In this document: positions 8,702 to 14,246 of the stretch, piece by piece
How positions within the stretch are numbered: position 1 is the stretch's first letter
Layout of the letters: every line of letters begins with the position of its first letter
Source of the DNA: Sphingoaurantiacus capsulatus
GTDB lineage: Bacteria > Pseudomonadota > Alphaproteobacteria > Sphingomonadales > Sphingomonadaceae
Reading direction: 5' to 3'
Assembly (NCBI RefSeq): GCF_042648405.1
Contig: NZ_JBHRXV010000011.1
Coordinates: 62,001 to 126,000 of the forward strand
Length of the DNA stretch: 64,000 bases
Position numbers and translations under genes: made by a program
Notes under the pieces: generated by a model
Seen by the model: only the letters and a program-made list of their open reading frames with translations
The model's database searches: none
What the model was told of the DNA's origin: nothing

Positions 8702-8730
8702 AAAAGAGCCGCCGGATCGCTCCGACGGCC
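8702..8730 (-). terminator. Rho-independent terminator of the entericidin-like gene
   Basis: Stem 8708-8716 with 8721-8729 (nine pairs, one C-A mismatch, loop TCGC), followed on the minus strand by TCTTTTC. It lies 26 bases after the stop of the minus-strand lipoprotein gene and just after the folP stop. The plus strand shows only CCCTTTC after the stem, so it acts mainly for the minus strand. Confidence 0.7.
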
Positions 8731-8755
8731 CTTTCGAAATTCGGGTGTCTGCCGC

Positions 8756-8884
8756 TTACTTCGCGGCGTCCGACACGGTGTCGCCGACCGACGAGACGTC
8801 CTTGCCGGCGCCTTCGACGGTGTTGCAGGCGGTCAGCGCAAGGCCACCGGCGATCATCGCAAGCGTCACGATCTTCTTGAACAT
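8756..8884 (-). CDS. Entericidin A/B-like small lipoprotein
   Basis: A 42-residue protein: MFKKIVTLAMIAGGLALTAC forms a lipoprotein signal with lipobox LTAC, and the mature part is NTVEGAGKDVSSVGDTVSDA. This is the entericidin/EcnAB pattern (lipid-anchored small peptide with VxGxGKDVxxxG). The start at 8884 has GAGGGAG 7 bases upstream. Entericidin-like genes are often stress-induced in alphaproteobacteria. Here a near-consensus EcfG promoter precedes it. It has its own terminator. Confidence 0.9.
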   Translation of the reverse strand: MFKKIVTLAMIAGGLALTACNTVEGAGKDVSSVGDTVSDAAK

Positions 8885-8925
8885 GTCTGGCTCCCTCGAT
8901 TGAGCAAATTCATTCGACACCGTGA

Positions 8926-8954
8926 AACCGCCTGTCCGGAACGATTGTTCCGGA
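8926..8954 (-). promoter_or_regulatory. Candidate EcfG promoter of the entericidin-like gene, inside a palindrome
   Basis: On the minus strand GGAAC (8951-8947) is followed after 17 bases by GGTT (8929-8926), one mismatch from the EcfG consensus GGAAC-N16/17-CGTT. The distance to the start codon at 8884 is about 40 bases. The -35 element is one half of a perfect palindrome TCCGGAAC-GATT-GTTCCGGA at 8935-8954. Confidence 0.5.
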
Positions 8955-8962
8955 GCCGGTGA

Positions 8963-9009
8963 TTTTATCCGGGTAAAAATGGGTGTCCGGGAATTTTGCC
9001 CGGGTAAAA
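8963..9009. promoter_or_regulatory. Pair of operator-like palindromes (TTTT-N-CCGG-N-AAAA)
   Basis: Two 16-bp near-perfect palindromes, TTTTATCCGGGTAAAA at 8963-8978 and TTTTGCCCGGGTAAAA at 8994-9009, have centres exactly 31 bp apart, about three helical turns. That spacing fits two repressor dimers on one DNA face. They lie upstream of the entericidin-like gene, and the second overlaps the T-run of the small-RNA terminator. I do not recognise the regulator. Confidence 0.5.
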
Positions 9010-9095
9010 AATGAGCCCGGGCGCACTCGGGGGGGTGGTGCGTCCGGGCTCGGATTGGGACCGCGAGAGCGGGGGGCAAAGATCGTGGTCCTGCC
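9006..9095 (-). ncRNA. Candidate small RNA with two C-rich hairpin loops
   Basis: Predicted transcript of about 90 bases on the minus strand. Hairpin 1 (9058-9066 with 9083-9091) exposes a loop containing CCCCCC. Hairpin 2 (9013-9026 with 9038-9051, 14 pairs with one wobble) has an 11-base loop containing CCCCCCC and is followed by ATTTTTT, a complete intrinsic terminator. No gene lies upstream on this strand to use that terminator. A GGAAC-N16-GGTT promoter sits 7 bases before the predicted start. Inferred only from sequence. Confidence 0.5.
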
Positions 9096-9101
9096 ATGCT
9101 G

Positions 9102-9126
9102 AACCCCTCACACGCGCGCGGGTTCC
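9102..9126 (-). promoter_or_regulatory. Candidate EcfG promoter of the 9-kb small RNA
   Basis: Minus strand GGAAC (9126-9122), 16-base spacer, GGTT (9105-9102): one mismatch from the consensus -10. It sits directly upstream of the hairpin-terminator unit at 9006-9095. Confidence 0.45.
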
Positions 9127-9148
9127 CGGACCTTCAAAAATATTTCTC

Positions 9149-9174
9149 GGAACGGGCAAGCGGGCCACGCCGTT
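9149..9174 (+). promoter_or_regulatory. EcfG-type general stress promoter
   Basis: GGAAC (9149-9153), 17-base spacer, CGTT (9171-9174): a full match to the alphaproteobacterial EcfG consensus. The start codon of the small hydrophilic protein is 35 bases downstream. The EcfG sigma factor gene is 4 kb away in this window. Confidence 0.8.
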
Positions 9175-9209
9175 GGGAGGGGCGACCTTTCAACCAGGCG
9201 GAGTCCACC

Positions 9210-9374
9210 ATGACCAAGCCCCCCGAGACACCCCCGTCGTCGGACATCGACGGCGTCCACCGCGACCGCGTCGACCAGCGCTCGTCGAAGACGATCGATG
9301 CCAAGGCGCAAGCCCAGGCGGCGGCCGAGAAGCATGAGAATGTCGGCCGCCCCAAGCCCGGCCCGGCCAACTGA
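9210..9374 (+). CDS. Small hydrophilic protein, probable stress protein
   Basis: A 54-residue, highly charged protein without Cys, Trp or hydrophobic segments, rich in Lys/Ala/Asp (KTIDAKAQAQAAAEKHENVG), probably disordered. The ATG at 9210 has GGCGGAG eight bases before it. It is first in a two-gene unit behind a consensus EcfG promoter, with the FMN split-barrel gene 16 bases downstream. Such small hydrophilic proteins are common in alphaproteobacterial stress regulons. Function unknown. Confidence 0.65.
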   Translation: MTKPPETPPSSDIDGVHRDRVDQRSSKTIDAKAQAQAAAEKHENVGRPKPGPAN

Positions 9375-9390
9375 ACAAAGGAGTAAAGCC

Positions 9391-9882
9391 ATGAGCGAGA
9401 ACAATTATCCCGAGGCCAAGCTCTGGGACATGATCGAGGATATCCGCGTCGCCATGCTGACGACCAAGCGCGGCGAGCTGCTTGAGAGCCGGCCGATGAG
9501 CGCTTATGTGGACCTCAGCGAGCATTGCCTGTGGTTCATCACCGCGCTCGACAGCGGCAAGACCGATGAGATCGGTGAAGGCGAGGCGGTGAACCTGGCC
9601 TTCGTCGACAAGGACGACCAGAACTACATCTCGCTGACCGGTCACGCGCGCGTGGTGCGCGATGTCGCCAAGCAGAAGCAGCTGTGGAACGCCTTCGCCG
9701 AGGCGTGGATGCCGGAGGGGCCCGAGGGTCCCAACGTCGGCCTGATCCGCGTCGATCCGATCGAGGCGACCTATTGGGACGCGCCGTCGAGCCGCGTCGT
9801 CATGGCGTGGAAGATCGCCAAGGCGAACGTCACCCAGACGCCGCCGAACGCGGGCGAGGTGAGGAAGGTCGGGCTGGGTTAA
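9391..9882 (+). CDS. Pyridoxamine 5'-phosphate oxidase-like FMN-binding general stress protein
   Basis: The 163-residue protein matches the general stress protein 26 / PNPOx-like split-barrel family: an N-terminal helix KLWDMIEDIRVAMLTT, then strands RPMSAYVD, LWFITALDS and the characteristic VNLAFVDKDDQNYISLTGHARVV. The C-terminal half carries IRVDPIEATYWDAP. Family members bind flavin and are induced by general stress. AAAGGAG precedes the ATG. Cotranscription with the upstream small protein from the EcfG promoter at 9149 is likely. Confidence 0.9.
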   Translation: MSENNYPEAKLWDMIEDIRVAMLTTKRGELLESRPMSAYVDLSEHCLWFITALDSGKTDEIGEGEAVNLAFVDKDDQNYISLTGHARVVRDVAKQKQLWNAFAEAWMPEGPEGPNVGLIRVDPIEATYWDAPSSRVVMAWKIAKANVTQTPPNAGEVRKVGLG

Positions 9883-9913
9883 GTCAGCCGCCTCGTCCCA
9901 CCACCATCAACAT

Positions 9914-9941
9914 CGTCATCCCGGCCTTCGCCGGGATGACG
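9914..9941. repeat. CGTCATCCCGGC palindrome
   Basis: Perfect 12-bp arms around CTTC, between the convergent stress gene and phyP. First of a family of CGTCAT(C/A)CC(C/G) palindromes in this window (see 17497, 32560, 32692, 42807, 60917, 61017). Could act as a bidirectional terminator. Confidence 0.8.
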
Positions 9942-9971
9942 TGTTTCTGGAGCGTAGGGCAGTGCGCCCGC

Positions 9972-11666
9972 TCAGGCGATCGGCGCGGGGGCCGTCGGGG
10001 GGAAGTCGATGGCGTAGCTGCCGGCGTCGGCGTTGTGCGCGAGCTTGCTGCGCATCTGGCGGGCCATGCCCTGGATGATGCGCGCCGAGGGGTCGTTGCC
10101 ACCGACCGCGAACTGGTCTTCGCCGCGGAAGCTCGGCGCCTGCACGGTCAGGGTGGCGCGGCCGTCGACCGACTTGGCGCCGACCCGAATGGCGAGGTTG
10201 CCGCTCTCCGCGAGGCGCGCCGCGGCGGTGACCAGCTCGGTGATCAGGAAGGCGAGCGGGACGGCGGTGTCCTGACCGACGTAGAGCCGATCGACGTCGG
10301 TGACGATGGCGACGGTGCTGCCGTCGATCACCGTCACGCTCTGTTCGAGGCCGGCGCAAAGATCCTGCGCGAGGCTGCGCAGATCGACGCCGCGCATCGC
10401 CTCGTCATCGTAAAGCCAGCGGTGGACCAGCGCGAGCGCGTTCACCCGCTTCTGGATCGTCGCATAGGCATAGGCGACCTCGGGGCTGCCGGCGTCGCGC
10501 GACTGGAGGCTGAGGAGGCTGGAAACGATCTGCAGATTATTCTTCACACGGTGATGTACTTCGCGCGTCAGCTTCTTCTGCGTCGCCAGGCCGGCGCGCA
10601 GATCGTCCTCGTGGCGGCTGATCTGATCGGCCATGCGGTCGAAGGCGTCGCCGAGCTCGCGGACCTCCTGCGTGCGGAAGCGGCTGTCGCCCAGCCGCAC
10701 CCCGATATCGCCGGCGGCATAGCGGTCGAGCGAGGTGCGGATTTTCGCCAATGGCACCACCACCAGCCAGCGGATCGCCAGCCAGCCGATGCCGACCGCG
10801 CCCAGCCACATCAGGATCGGCAGCGCGACATTGACCACCTGCGGGACGCTCAGTGCCGTCGCCTCGCGCACCGCGAGCACGCGCAGGCCGTTGCCGATAT
10901 CCTGCACGCCATAGTGCCAGTCGCGGCCGTCGCCGGTCAGGAAGCGCTCGACCTCGCCGCCCTTCAGCGCGGCGATATCGGGCAGCGCCGGCAGGCCGGG
11001 CGAACCCCAGGCGGCGAGCAGGCTGCCGTCGCGCAGCAGGCGGACATGATCCTCGGCGCCGAGGTCGGCCGGGGTGAAGATGCCGCGCAACGACTCCCGG
11101 CTGATGCGCGCGAAGATCGAATGGCCGGTCAGCGGGTCGCGCACGGCGAGCACCAGATCATGGCCGGGGCTCAGCTCGTCGATCAGGGTGGCGCGGGGCA
11201 GCCGGCCGCGACCGCCGTCATACCAGTCGACGCCGACCGAGGGGGCGCGGGCGAGCGGGGCGCCGACCGAAGCACAGGTCAGGCTGCCGTTGGCATCGAG
11301 GCGCACGATCGAATCGATCGCGGGGTCGAGCTCGGCGAGCCGGGCGAGGCGGCGCGCGCATTCCGCGCGCTTATCCGGCGTATCGATCTCGCTCATGATC
11401 TCGGCGCGGAGCAGCGCGAAATCCTCGTCGAGGCGGCCCTGCACGGTGCGGGTGAAGGCGGTGAGGCGGCTCGACACCAGCTCGGCCTCGGACGCGCGGA
11501 CATTGTTGTAGTTTTCGGTCGCCGCGACCACCGCCAGCACACCCAGCGGCAGCAATGCGATGGCGAGCGCCAGCATGACCTGCGCCGACAGCGGCCAGGC
11601 GCGGACACGTAAGGGGCGCGGGACGGCGAGCCGGCGGGCAGGGGGTGGAGGCGGAATCGAGGCCAT
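9972..11666 (-). CDS. phyP: PhyP-like membrane histidine kinase relative (probable PhyR phosphatase)
   Basis: A 564-residue membrane protein: membrane segment near residues 26-48, a periplasmic sensing domain of about 220 residues, a second membrane segment near 275-300, HAMP-like region (VVPLAKIRTSLDRYAAGDIG), then a HisKA_2 dimerisation box REVHHRVKNNLQIVSSLLSL. The ATPase domain looks degenerate: the N-box reads LITELVTAAARLAES, with Ala where the family has Asn, and no DxGxG motif follows. In Sphingomonas Fr1 the phyR locus encodes PhyP, a kinase relative acting as a negative regulator of PhyR. Position 31 bases after nepR and the lost ATPase residues fit that role. Confidence 0.8.
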   Translation of the reverse strand: MASIPPPPPARRLAVPRPLRVRAWPLSAQVMLALAIALLPLGVLAVVAATENYNNVRASEAELVSSRLTAFTRTVQGRLDEDFALLRAEIMSEIDTPDKRAECARRLARLAELDPAIDSIVRLDANGSLTCASVGAPLARAPSVGVDWYDGGRGRLPRATLIDELSPGHDLVLAVRDPLTGHSIFARISRESLRGIFTPADLGAEDHVRLLRDGSLLAAWGSPGLPALPDIAALKGGEVERFLTGDGRDWHYGVQDIGNGLRVLAVREATALSVPQVVNVALPILMWLGAVGIGWLAIRWLVVVPLAKIRTSLDRYAAGDIGVRLGDSRFRTQEVRELGDAFDRMADQISRHEDDLRAGLATQKKLTREVHHRVKNNLQIVSSLLSLQSRDAGSPEVAYAYATIQKRVNALALVHRWLYDDEAMRGVDLRSLAQDLCAGLEQSVTVIDGSTVAIVTDVDRLYVGQDTAVPLAFLITELVTAAARLAESGNLAIRVGAKSVDGRATLTVQAPSFRGEDQFAVGGNDPSARIIQGMARQMRSKLAHNADAGSYAIDFPPTAPAPIA

Positions 11667-11697
11667 TCGCTAGTTGTTCGTGCGCAACGGCGTCACG

Positions 11698-11895
11698 TCA
11701 ATCGAGCTTGCGCAGAAGGTCGGCGAAGGCATCGGGTACCGGCTCGGCCAGCGCCTCGTCATAGGCGCGGCGCAGAACCTCGCCAACGCGGGCGCGTTTT
11801 CCGGCGCGTCCGCCGTCCGCCGACGGCTCACGGCTCGGCTGGCCGCTCCGCTTCTCGCCATCGCTTTCGGGACCTCGTGCCATGCCCGCTTTCAT
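11698..11895 (-). CDS. nepR: Anti-sigma factor NepR
   Basis: About 65 residues. The C-terminal half, VGEVLRRAYDEALAEPVPD followed by AFADLLRKLD, is the two-helix NepR signature that clamps EcfG and is displaced onto phosphorylated PhyR. The N-terminus is charged and probably disordered. Two ATGs (11895, 11883) are possible and neither has a good ribosome binding site. An EcfG-type promoter lies 44 bases upstream. It is divergent from phyR and leads into phyP on the same strand. Confidence 0.9.
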   Translation of the reverse strand: MKAGMARGPESDGEKRSGQPSREPSADGGRAGKRARVGEVLRRAYDEALAEPVPDAFADLLRKLD

Positions 11896-11938
11896 CGTGA
11901 AGAGTGAGCGGCGTTTAGGATGCTTGCGAAGCAGAGGA

Positions 11939-11963
11939 AACAAAAAATGAGGTCCGGGGTTCC
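11939..11963 (-). promoter_or_regulatory. EcfG-type promoter of nepR-phyP
   Basis: Minus strand GGAAC (11963-11959), 16-base spacer, TGTT (11942-11939), one mismatch in the least conserved -10 base. The spacer ends in a T-tract. Start codon of nepR about 44 bases downstream, so EcfG would induce its own anti-sigma factor and the PhyR phosphatase. Confidence 0.65.
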
Positions 11964-12069
11964 GAGAAAAGGGTTGGGGTGACGCGGGGTTGACGCAGCA
12001 TCCGCACCGCTCCATGCCTCCCGGGGTCGTTCGGGGGGCGTTACGACACGCACGGAATAGGGAATCAGA

Positions 12070-12867
12070 ATGTCGCTTGCCACCGATATCGCGCCTCATC
12101 TGCCGTATCTGCGCCGCTATGCGCGCGCGCTCACCGGCAGCCAGAATCACGGCGATGCGTTCGTTCGCGCCGCGCTCGAAGCCATCGTCAGCGCGCCGGA
12201 TGCGTTTCCGCGCGACGTCGATCCGCGGCTCGGCCTCTACAAGACGTTTCACGCCATCTGGTCGTCAGCCAATCTCGAGATCGAGGGCGAGGAGGGCGAC
12301 GCCGCCAGCGATTTCGAGCGCATCGCACAGAACCGCCTCGCCTCGATCACGCCGCTGTCGCGCCAGGCGCTGCTGCTGACCGCGATGGAAGGCTTCACCA
12401 ACGAGGACGCCGGCTATCTGATCGACGCGCCCGCGGCCGATGTCGCCAGCCTCGTCAACGAGGCGCTGGCCGAGATCGAGCGGCAGACCGCGACGCGCGT
12501 GCTCATCATCGAGGACGAGCCGATCATCGCCATGGATATCGAGGGCATCGTCCGCGACCTCGGCCATGAAGTGGTCGGCATCGCCGTCACCCGCGACGAA
12601 GCCGTGCAGATGGCGACCGACGAGCGTCCGGGCCTCGTGCTCGCCGACATCCAGCTCGCCGACGACAGCTCGGGCATCGATGCGGTGAAGGACATTCTGC
12701 AGAACTTCTCGGTGCCGGTGATCTTCATCACCGCCTTCCCGGAACGCCTGCTGACCGGCGAGCGGCCGGAGCCGACCTTCCTCATCACCAAGCCGTTCCA
12801 GCGGTCGACGGTGAAGGCGGCGATCAGCCAGGCGCTGTTCTTCAATTCGACGGCGTCGTTCGGCTAA
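12070..12867 (+). CDS. phyR: General stress response regulator PhyR
   Basis: 265 residues in the unique PhyR layout: an N-terminal ECF sigma-like domain (residues 1-138, sigma2-like HLPYLRRYARALTGS and sigma4-like TPLSRQALLLTAMEGF) and a C-terminal receiver (143-260). Phospho-acceptor Asp is D193 in LVLADIQLAD; acidic pair EDE at 148-150; Thr 221 in FITAFPERL; Lys 241 in ITKPF. Phosphorylated PhyR binds NepR through the sigma-like domain and frees EcfG. A very strong hairpin follows the stop. Confidence 0.97.
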   Translation: MSLATDIAPHLPYLRRYARALTGSQNHGDAFVRAALEAIVSAPDAFPRDVDPRLGLYKTFHAIWSSANLEIEGEEGDAASDFERIAQNRLASITPLSRQALLLTAMEGFTNEDAGYLIDAPAADVASLVNEALAEIERQTATRVLIIEDEPIIAMDIEGIVRDLGHEVVGIAVTRDEAVQMATDERPGLVLADIQLADDSSGIDAVKDILQNFSVPVIFITAFPERLLTGERPEPTFLITKPFQRSTVKAAISQALFFNSTASFG

Positions 12868-12897
12868 CGCCCGACGCCTCAACGGCTCGTCGCATCG

Positions 12898-12934
12898 GGG
12901 CCCGTCGCTGGAACAGCGGCGGGCCCTGTTCGTT
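12898..12934 (+). terminator. phyR terminator hairpin overlapping the next promoter
   Basis: Thirteen-base-pair stem (12898-12910 with 12914-12926, one G-U, loop GAA) followed by TGTTCGTT. The stem tip and loop contain GGAAC and the tail contains CGTT, which together form the EcfG promoter at 12910-12934. The T-run is imperfect, so termination efficiency is uncertain. Confidence 0.65.
12910..12934 (+). promoter_or_regulatory. EcfG-type promoter of the small membrane protein-ecfG unit
   Basis: GGAAC (12910-12914), 16-base spacer, CGTT (12931-12934): perfect consensus. The ATG of the 47-residue membrane protein is 27 bases downstream and ecfG follows, so EcfG probably activates its own gene. 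Confidence 0.8.
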
Positions 12935-12960
12935 CCGGTTCTGAAGACAATCAACGGGGT

Positions 12961-13104
12961 ATGGCAATCATGGACCATCCGGAACGACTGACCGCTACCG
13001 AGGCGCGCGCCGGCGCGACGCCGCACGTCACCCGCTATGTGCTGGCGATCTCGCTCGTCCTGCTCGTCGTGGCCTTCGCCGCGCTGCTGATGATCTGGGC
13101 CTGA
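12961..13104 (+). CDS. Small single-pass membrane protein in the stress locus
   Basis: A 47-residue ORF: charged N-terminus (about 25 residues, MDHPERLTATEARAG), then one hydrophobic helix YVLAISLVLLVVAFAALLMI and a terminal WA. It is too short for standard ORF lists. The ATG at 12961 follows AACGGGGT; a second ATG is at 12970. It lies between a consensus EcfG promoter and ecfG, 64 bases before ecfG. Orientation is probably N-in. Unknown function; a small stress-induced membrane peptide or regulator of the locus is possible. Confidence 0.6.
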   Translation: MAIMDHPERLTATEARAGATPHVTRYVLAISLVLLVVAFAALLMIWA

Positions 13105-13168
13105 TCGGCCTAACGGCGCGCCGCGGGACAGGCCGCGGCCCTCGCGCCTTGCATACGGGTTGGGACAT

Positions 13169-13948
13169 ATGACGACGACGACTTCCGCACCGGCGGCGCC
13201 CACGCGCGACGTCGGTGCCTATCTGCGGTCTGCTTTCGCGGACGTCTGCGCGCAGCCGCTGCCGAACATCTTCGACGACCTCCTCGCCAAGCTCGGCACC
13301 GAGGTATCGGCGGACGCAGAAGCGGACGCCGACGAAGATGGAGAGCCGGAGCCACAACGCGAGCATGCCTCGCTTTCCGACGACGAGTTCAAGGCGGAGC
13401 TGGCGCAGGTCATCCCGCACCTGCGCGCCTTCGGCCGCTCGCTTTCGGGCAACCGCGACCTCGCCGACGATCTGGTGCAGGAAACCTTGCTGAAGGCCTG
13501 GGCGGCGCGCGAGCGCTTTCAGGCGGGCACCAACATGCGCGCCTGGACCTTCATCATCTTGCGCAACCTGTTCCTCAGCCAGATGCGTCGCGCGCGCTTC
13601 AAGGGCGAATGGGATGACTTTACCGCCGCGAAGATCCTCGCGGCGCCGGCGGGGCAGGACCGTCAGGTCGAGCTGTCCGATCTTCAACGCGGGCTGCTCG
13701 AGCTGCCGCAGGCGCAGCGCGAGGCGCTGATCCTCGTTGGTGCGGGCGGCTTTGCCTATGAGGAGGCGGCGGCGATCTGCAATTGCGCGGTCGGCACGAT
13801 CAAGAGCCGCGTCGCGCGGGGCCGGTCGGCGCTGGAGACCATCCTCAACGAAGGGCTGCTGCCGTCGCGCCGCGACAGCGCGCCGACCGATGGCCAGTCG
13901 CCGCTGGTCAGCATCATGAACCAGGTCGACGCGCTCGCCCGCGGCTGA
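13169..13948 (+). CDS. ecfG: General stress sigma factor EcfG with N-terminal NepR-like domain
   Basis: 259 residues from the ATG at 13169 (a TTG at 13160 would add three). Residues 78-145 are sigma region 2 (AFGRSLSGNRDLADDLVQET) and 172-222 region 4 (QREALILVGAGGFAYEEAA, then GTIKSRVARGR), typical of EcfG, which is normally about 180 residues starting near SLSDDEFKAEL. The extra N-terminus (14-43) reads VGAYLRSAFADVCAQPLPN then IFDDLLAKL, clearly similar to the NepR signature, joined by an acidic linker (44-66). In the NepR core, EPVPD is changed to QPLPN. No stop codon or better start separates the parts. Confidence 0.93.
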   Translation: MTTTTSAPAAPTRDVGAYLRSAFADVCAQPLPNIFDDLLAKLGTEVSADAEADADEDGEPEPQREHASLSDDEFKAELAQVIPHLRAFGRSLSGNRDLADDLVQETLLKAWAARERFQAGTNMRAWTFIILRNLFLSQMRRARFKGEWDDFTAAKILAAPAGQDRQVELSDLQRGLLELPQAQREALILVGAGGFAYEEAAAICNCAVGTIKSRVARGRSALETILNEGLLPSRRDSAPTDGQSPLVSIMNQVDALARG

Positions 13949-13969
13949 TCCGGCGCACTTCGCCGAATG

Positions 13970-14132
13970 AGAAAAGCCCCGCCGAACCGGCGGGGCTTTT
14001 TCATTGGGTCGAACAGGGGTCGAAAGGGGAGAGCCTCGATCCGGCTTCGGGGGGTTGGGCAGGGTGCCGGATCGAGGCTCTTGGGCAGGGCAGTGTGGAA
14101 GCCCGCTGAACAGCGTGGGAGTGCTTCCACAG
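13970..14132 (-). ncRNA. Candidate EcfG-dependent small RNA with C-rich loop
   Basis: Predicted minus-strand RNA of about 160 bases. Hairpin 1: 14095-14102 with 14123-14130, with an inner CGCT/AGCG stem. Hairpin 2: a perfect 15-bp stem 14031-14045 with 14066-14080, 20-base loop containing CCCTGCCC and CCCCCC. Then a single-stranded part and the terminator shared with ecfG (13972-14000). The motif CCCTGCCC occurs twice. A perfect EcfG promoter lies immediately upstream. Similar in design to GsrN, the sigmaT-dependent small RNA of Caulobacter with a C-rich loop, but homology is not established. Confidence 0.6.
13972..14000. terminator. Bidirectional Rho-independent terminator
   Basis: AAAAGCCCCGCC at 13972-13983 pairs with GGCGGGGCTTTT at 13989-14000, with T-runs on both strands. 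It ends ecfG (stop at 13948) on the plus strand and would end the small RNA on the minus strand. Confidence 0.92.
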
Positions 14133-14139
14133 ATTTGAG

Positions 14140-14164
14140 AACGAACGCTGGTTTTCGACGTTCC
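14140..14164 (-). promoter_or_regulatory. EcfG-type promoter of the small RNA
   Basis: Minus strand GGAAC (14164-14160), 16-base spacer, CGTT (14143-14140): perfect consensus pointing away from glnE, into a region with no reading frame but strong RNA structure. Confidence 0.72.
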
Positions 14165-14246
14165 GAAAATTCTGGAATAGATTCACTTGCTCAACGACTT
14201 GGCCGTTCCGCTTCCGGCGCGGGCTTCGAACGGCTAGGGAAGGGCG

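Noticed and set aside
14054..14090. Two copies of TTGGGCAGGG as a plus-strand element
   Set aside because: They are the loop and flank of the minus-strand RNA hairpins and have no separate role visible on the plus strand.
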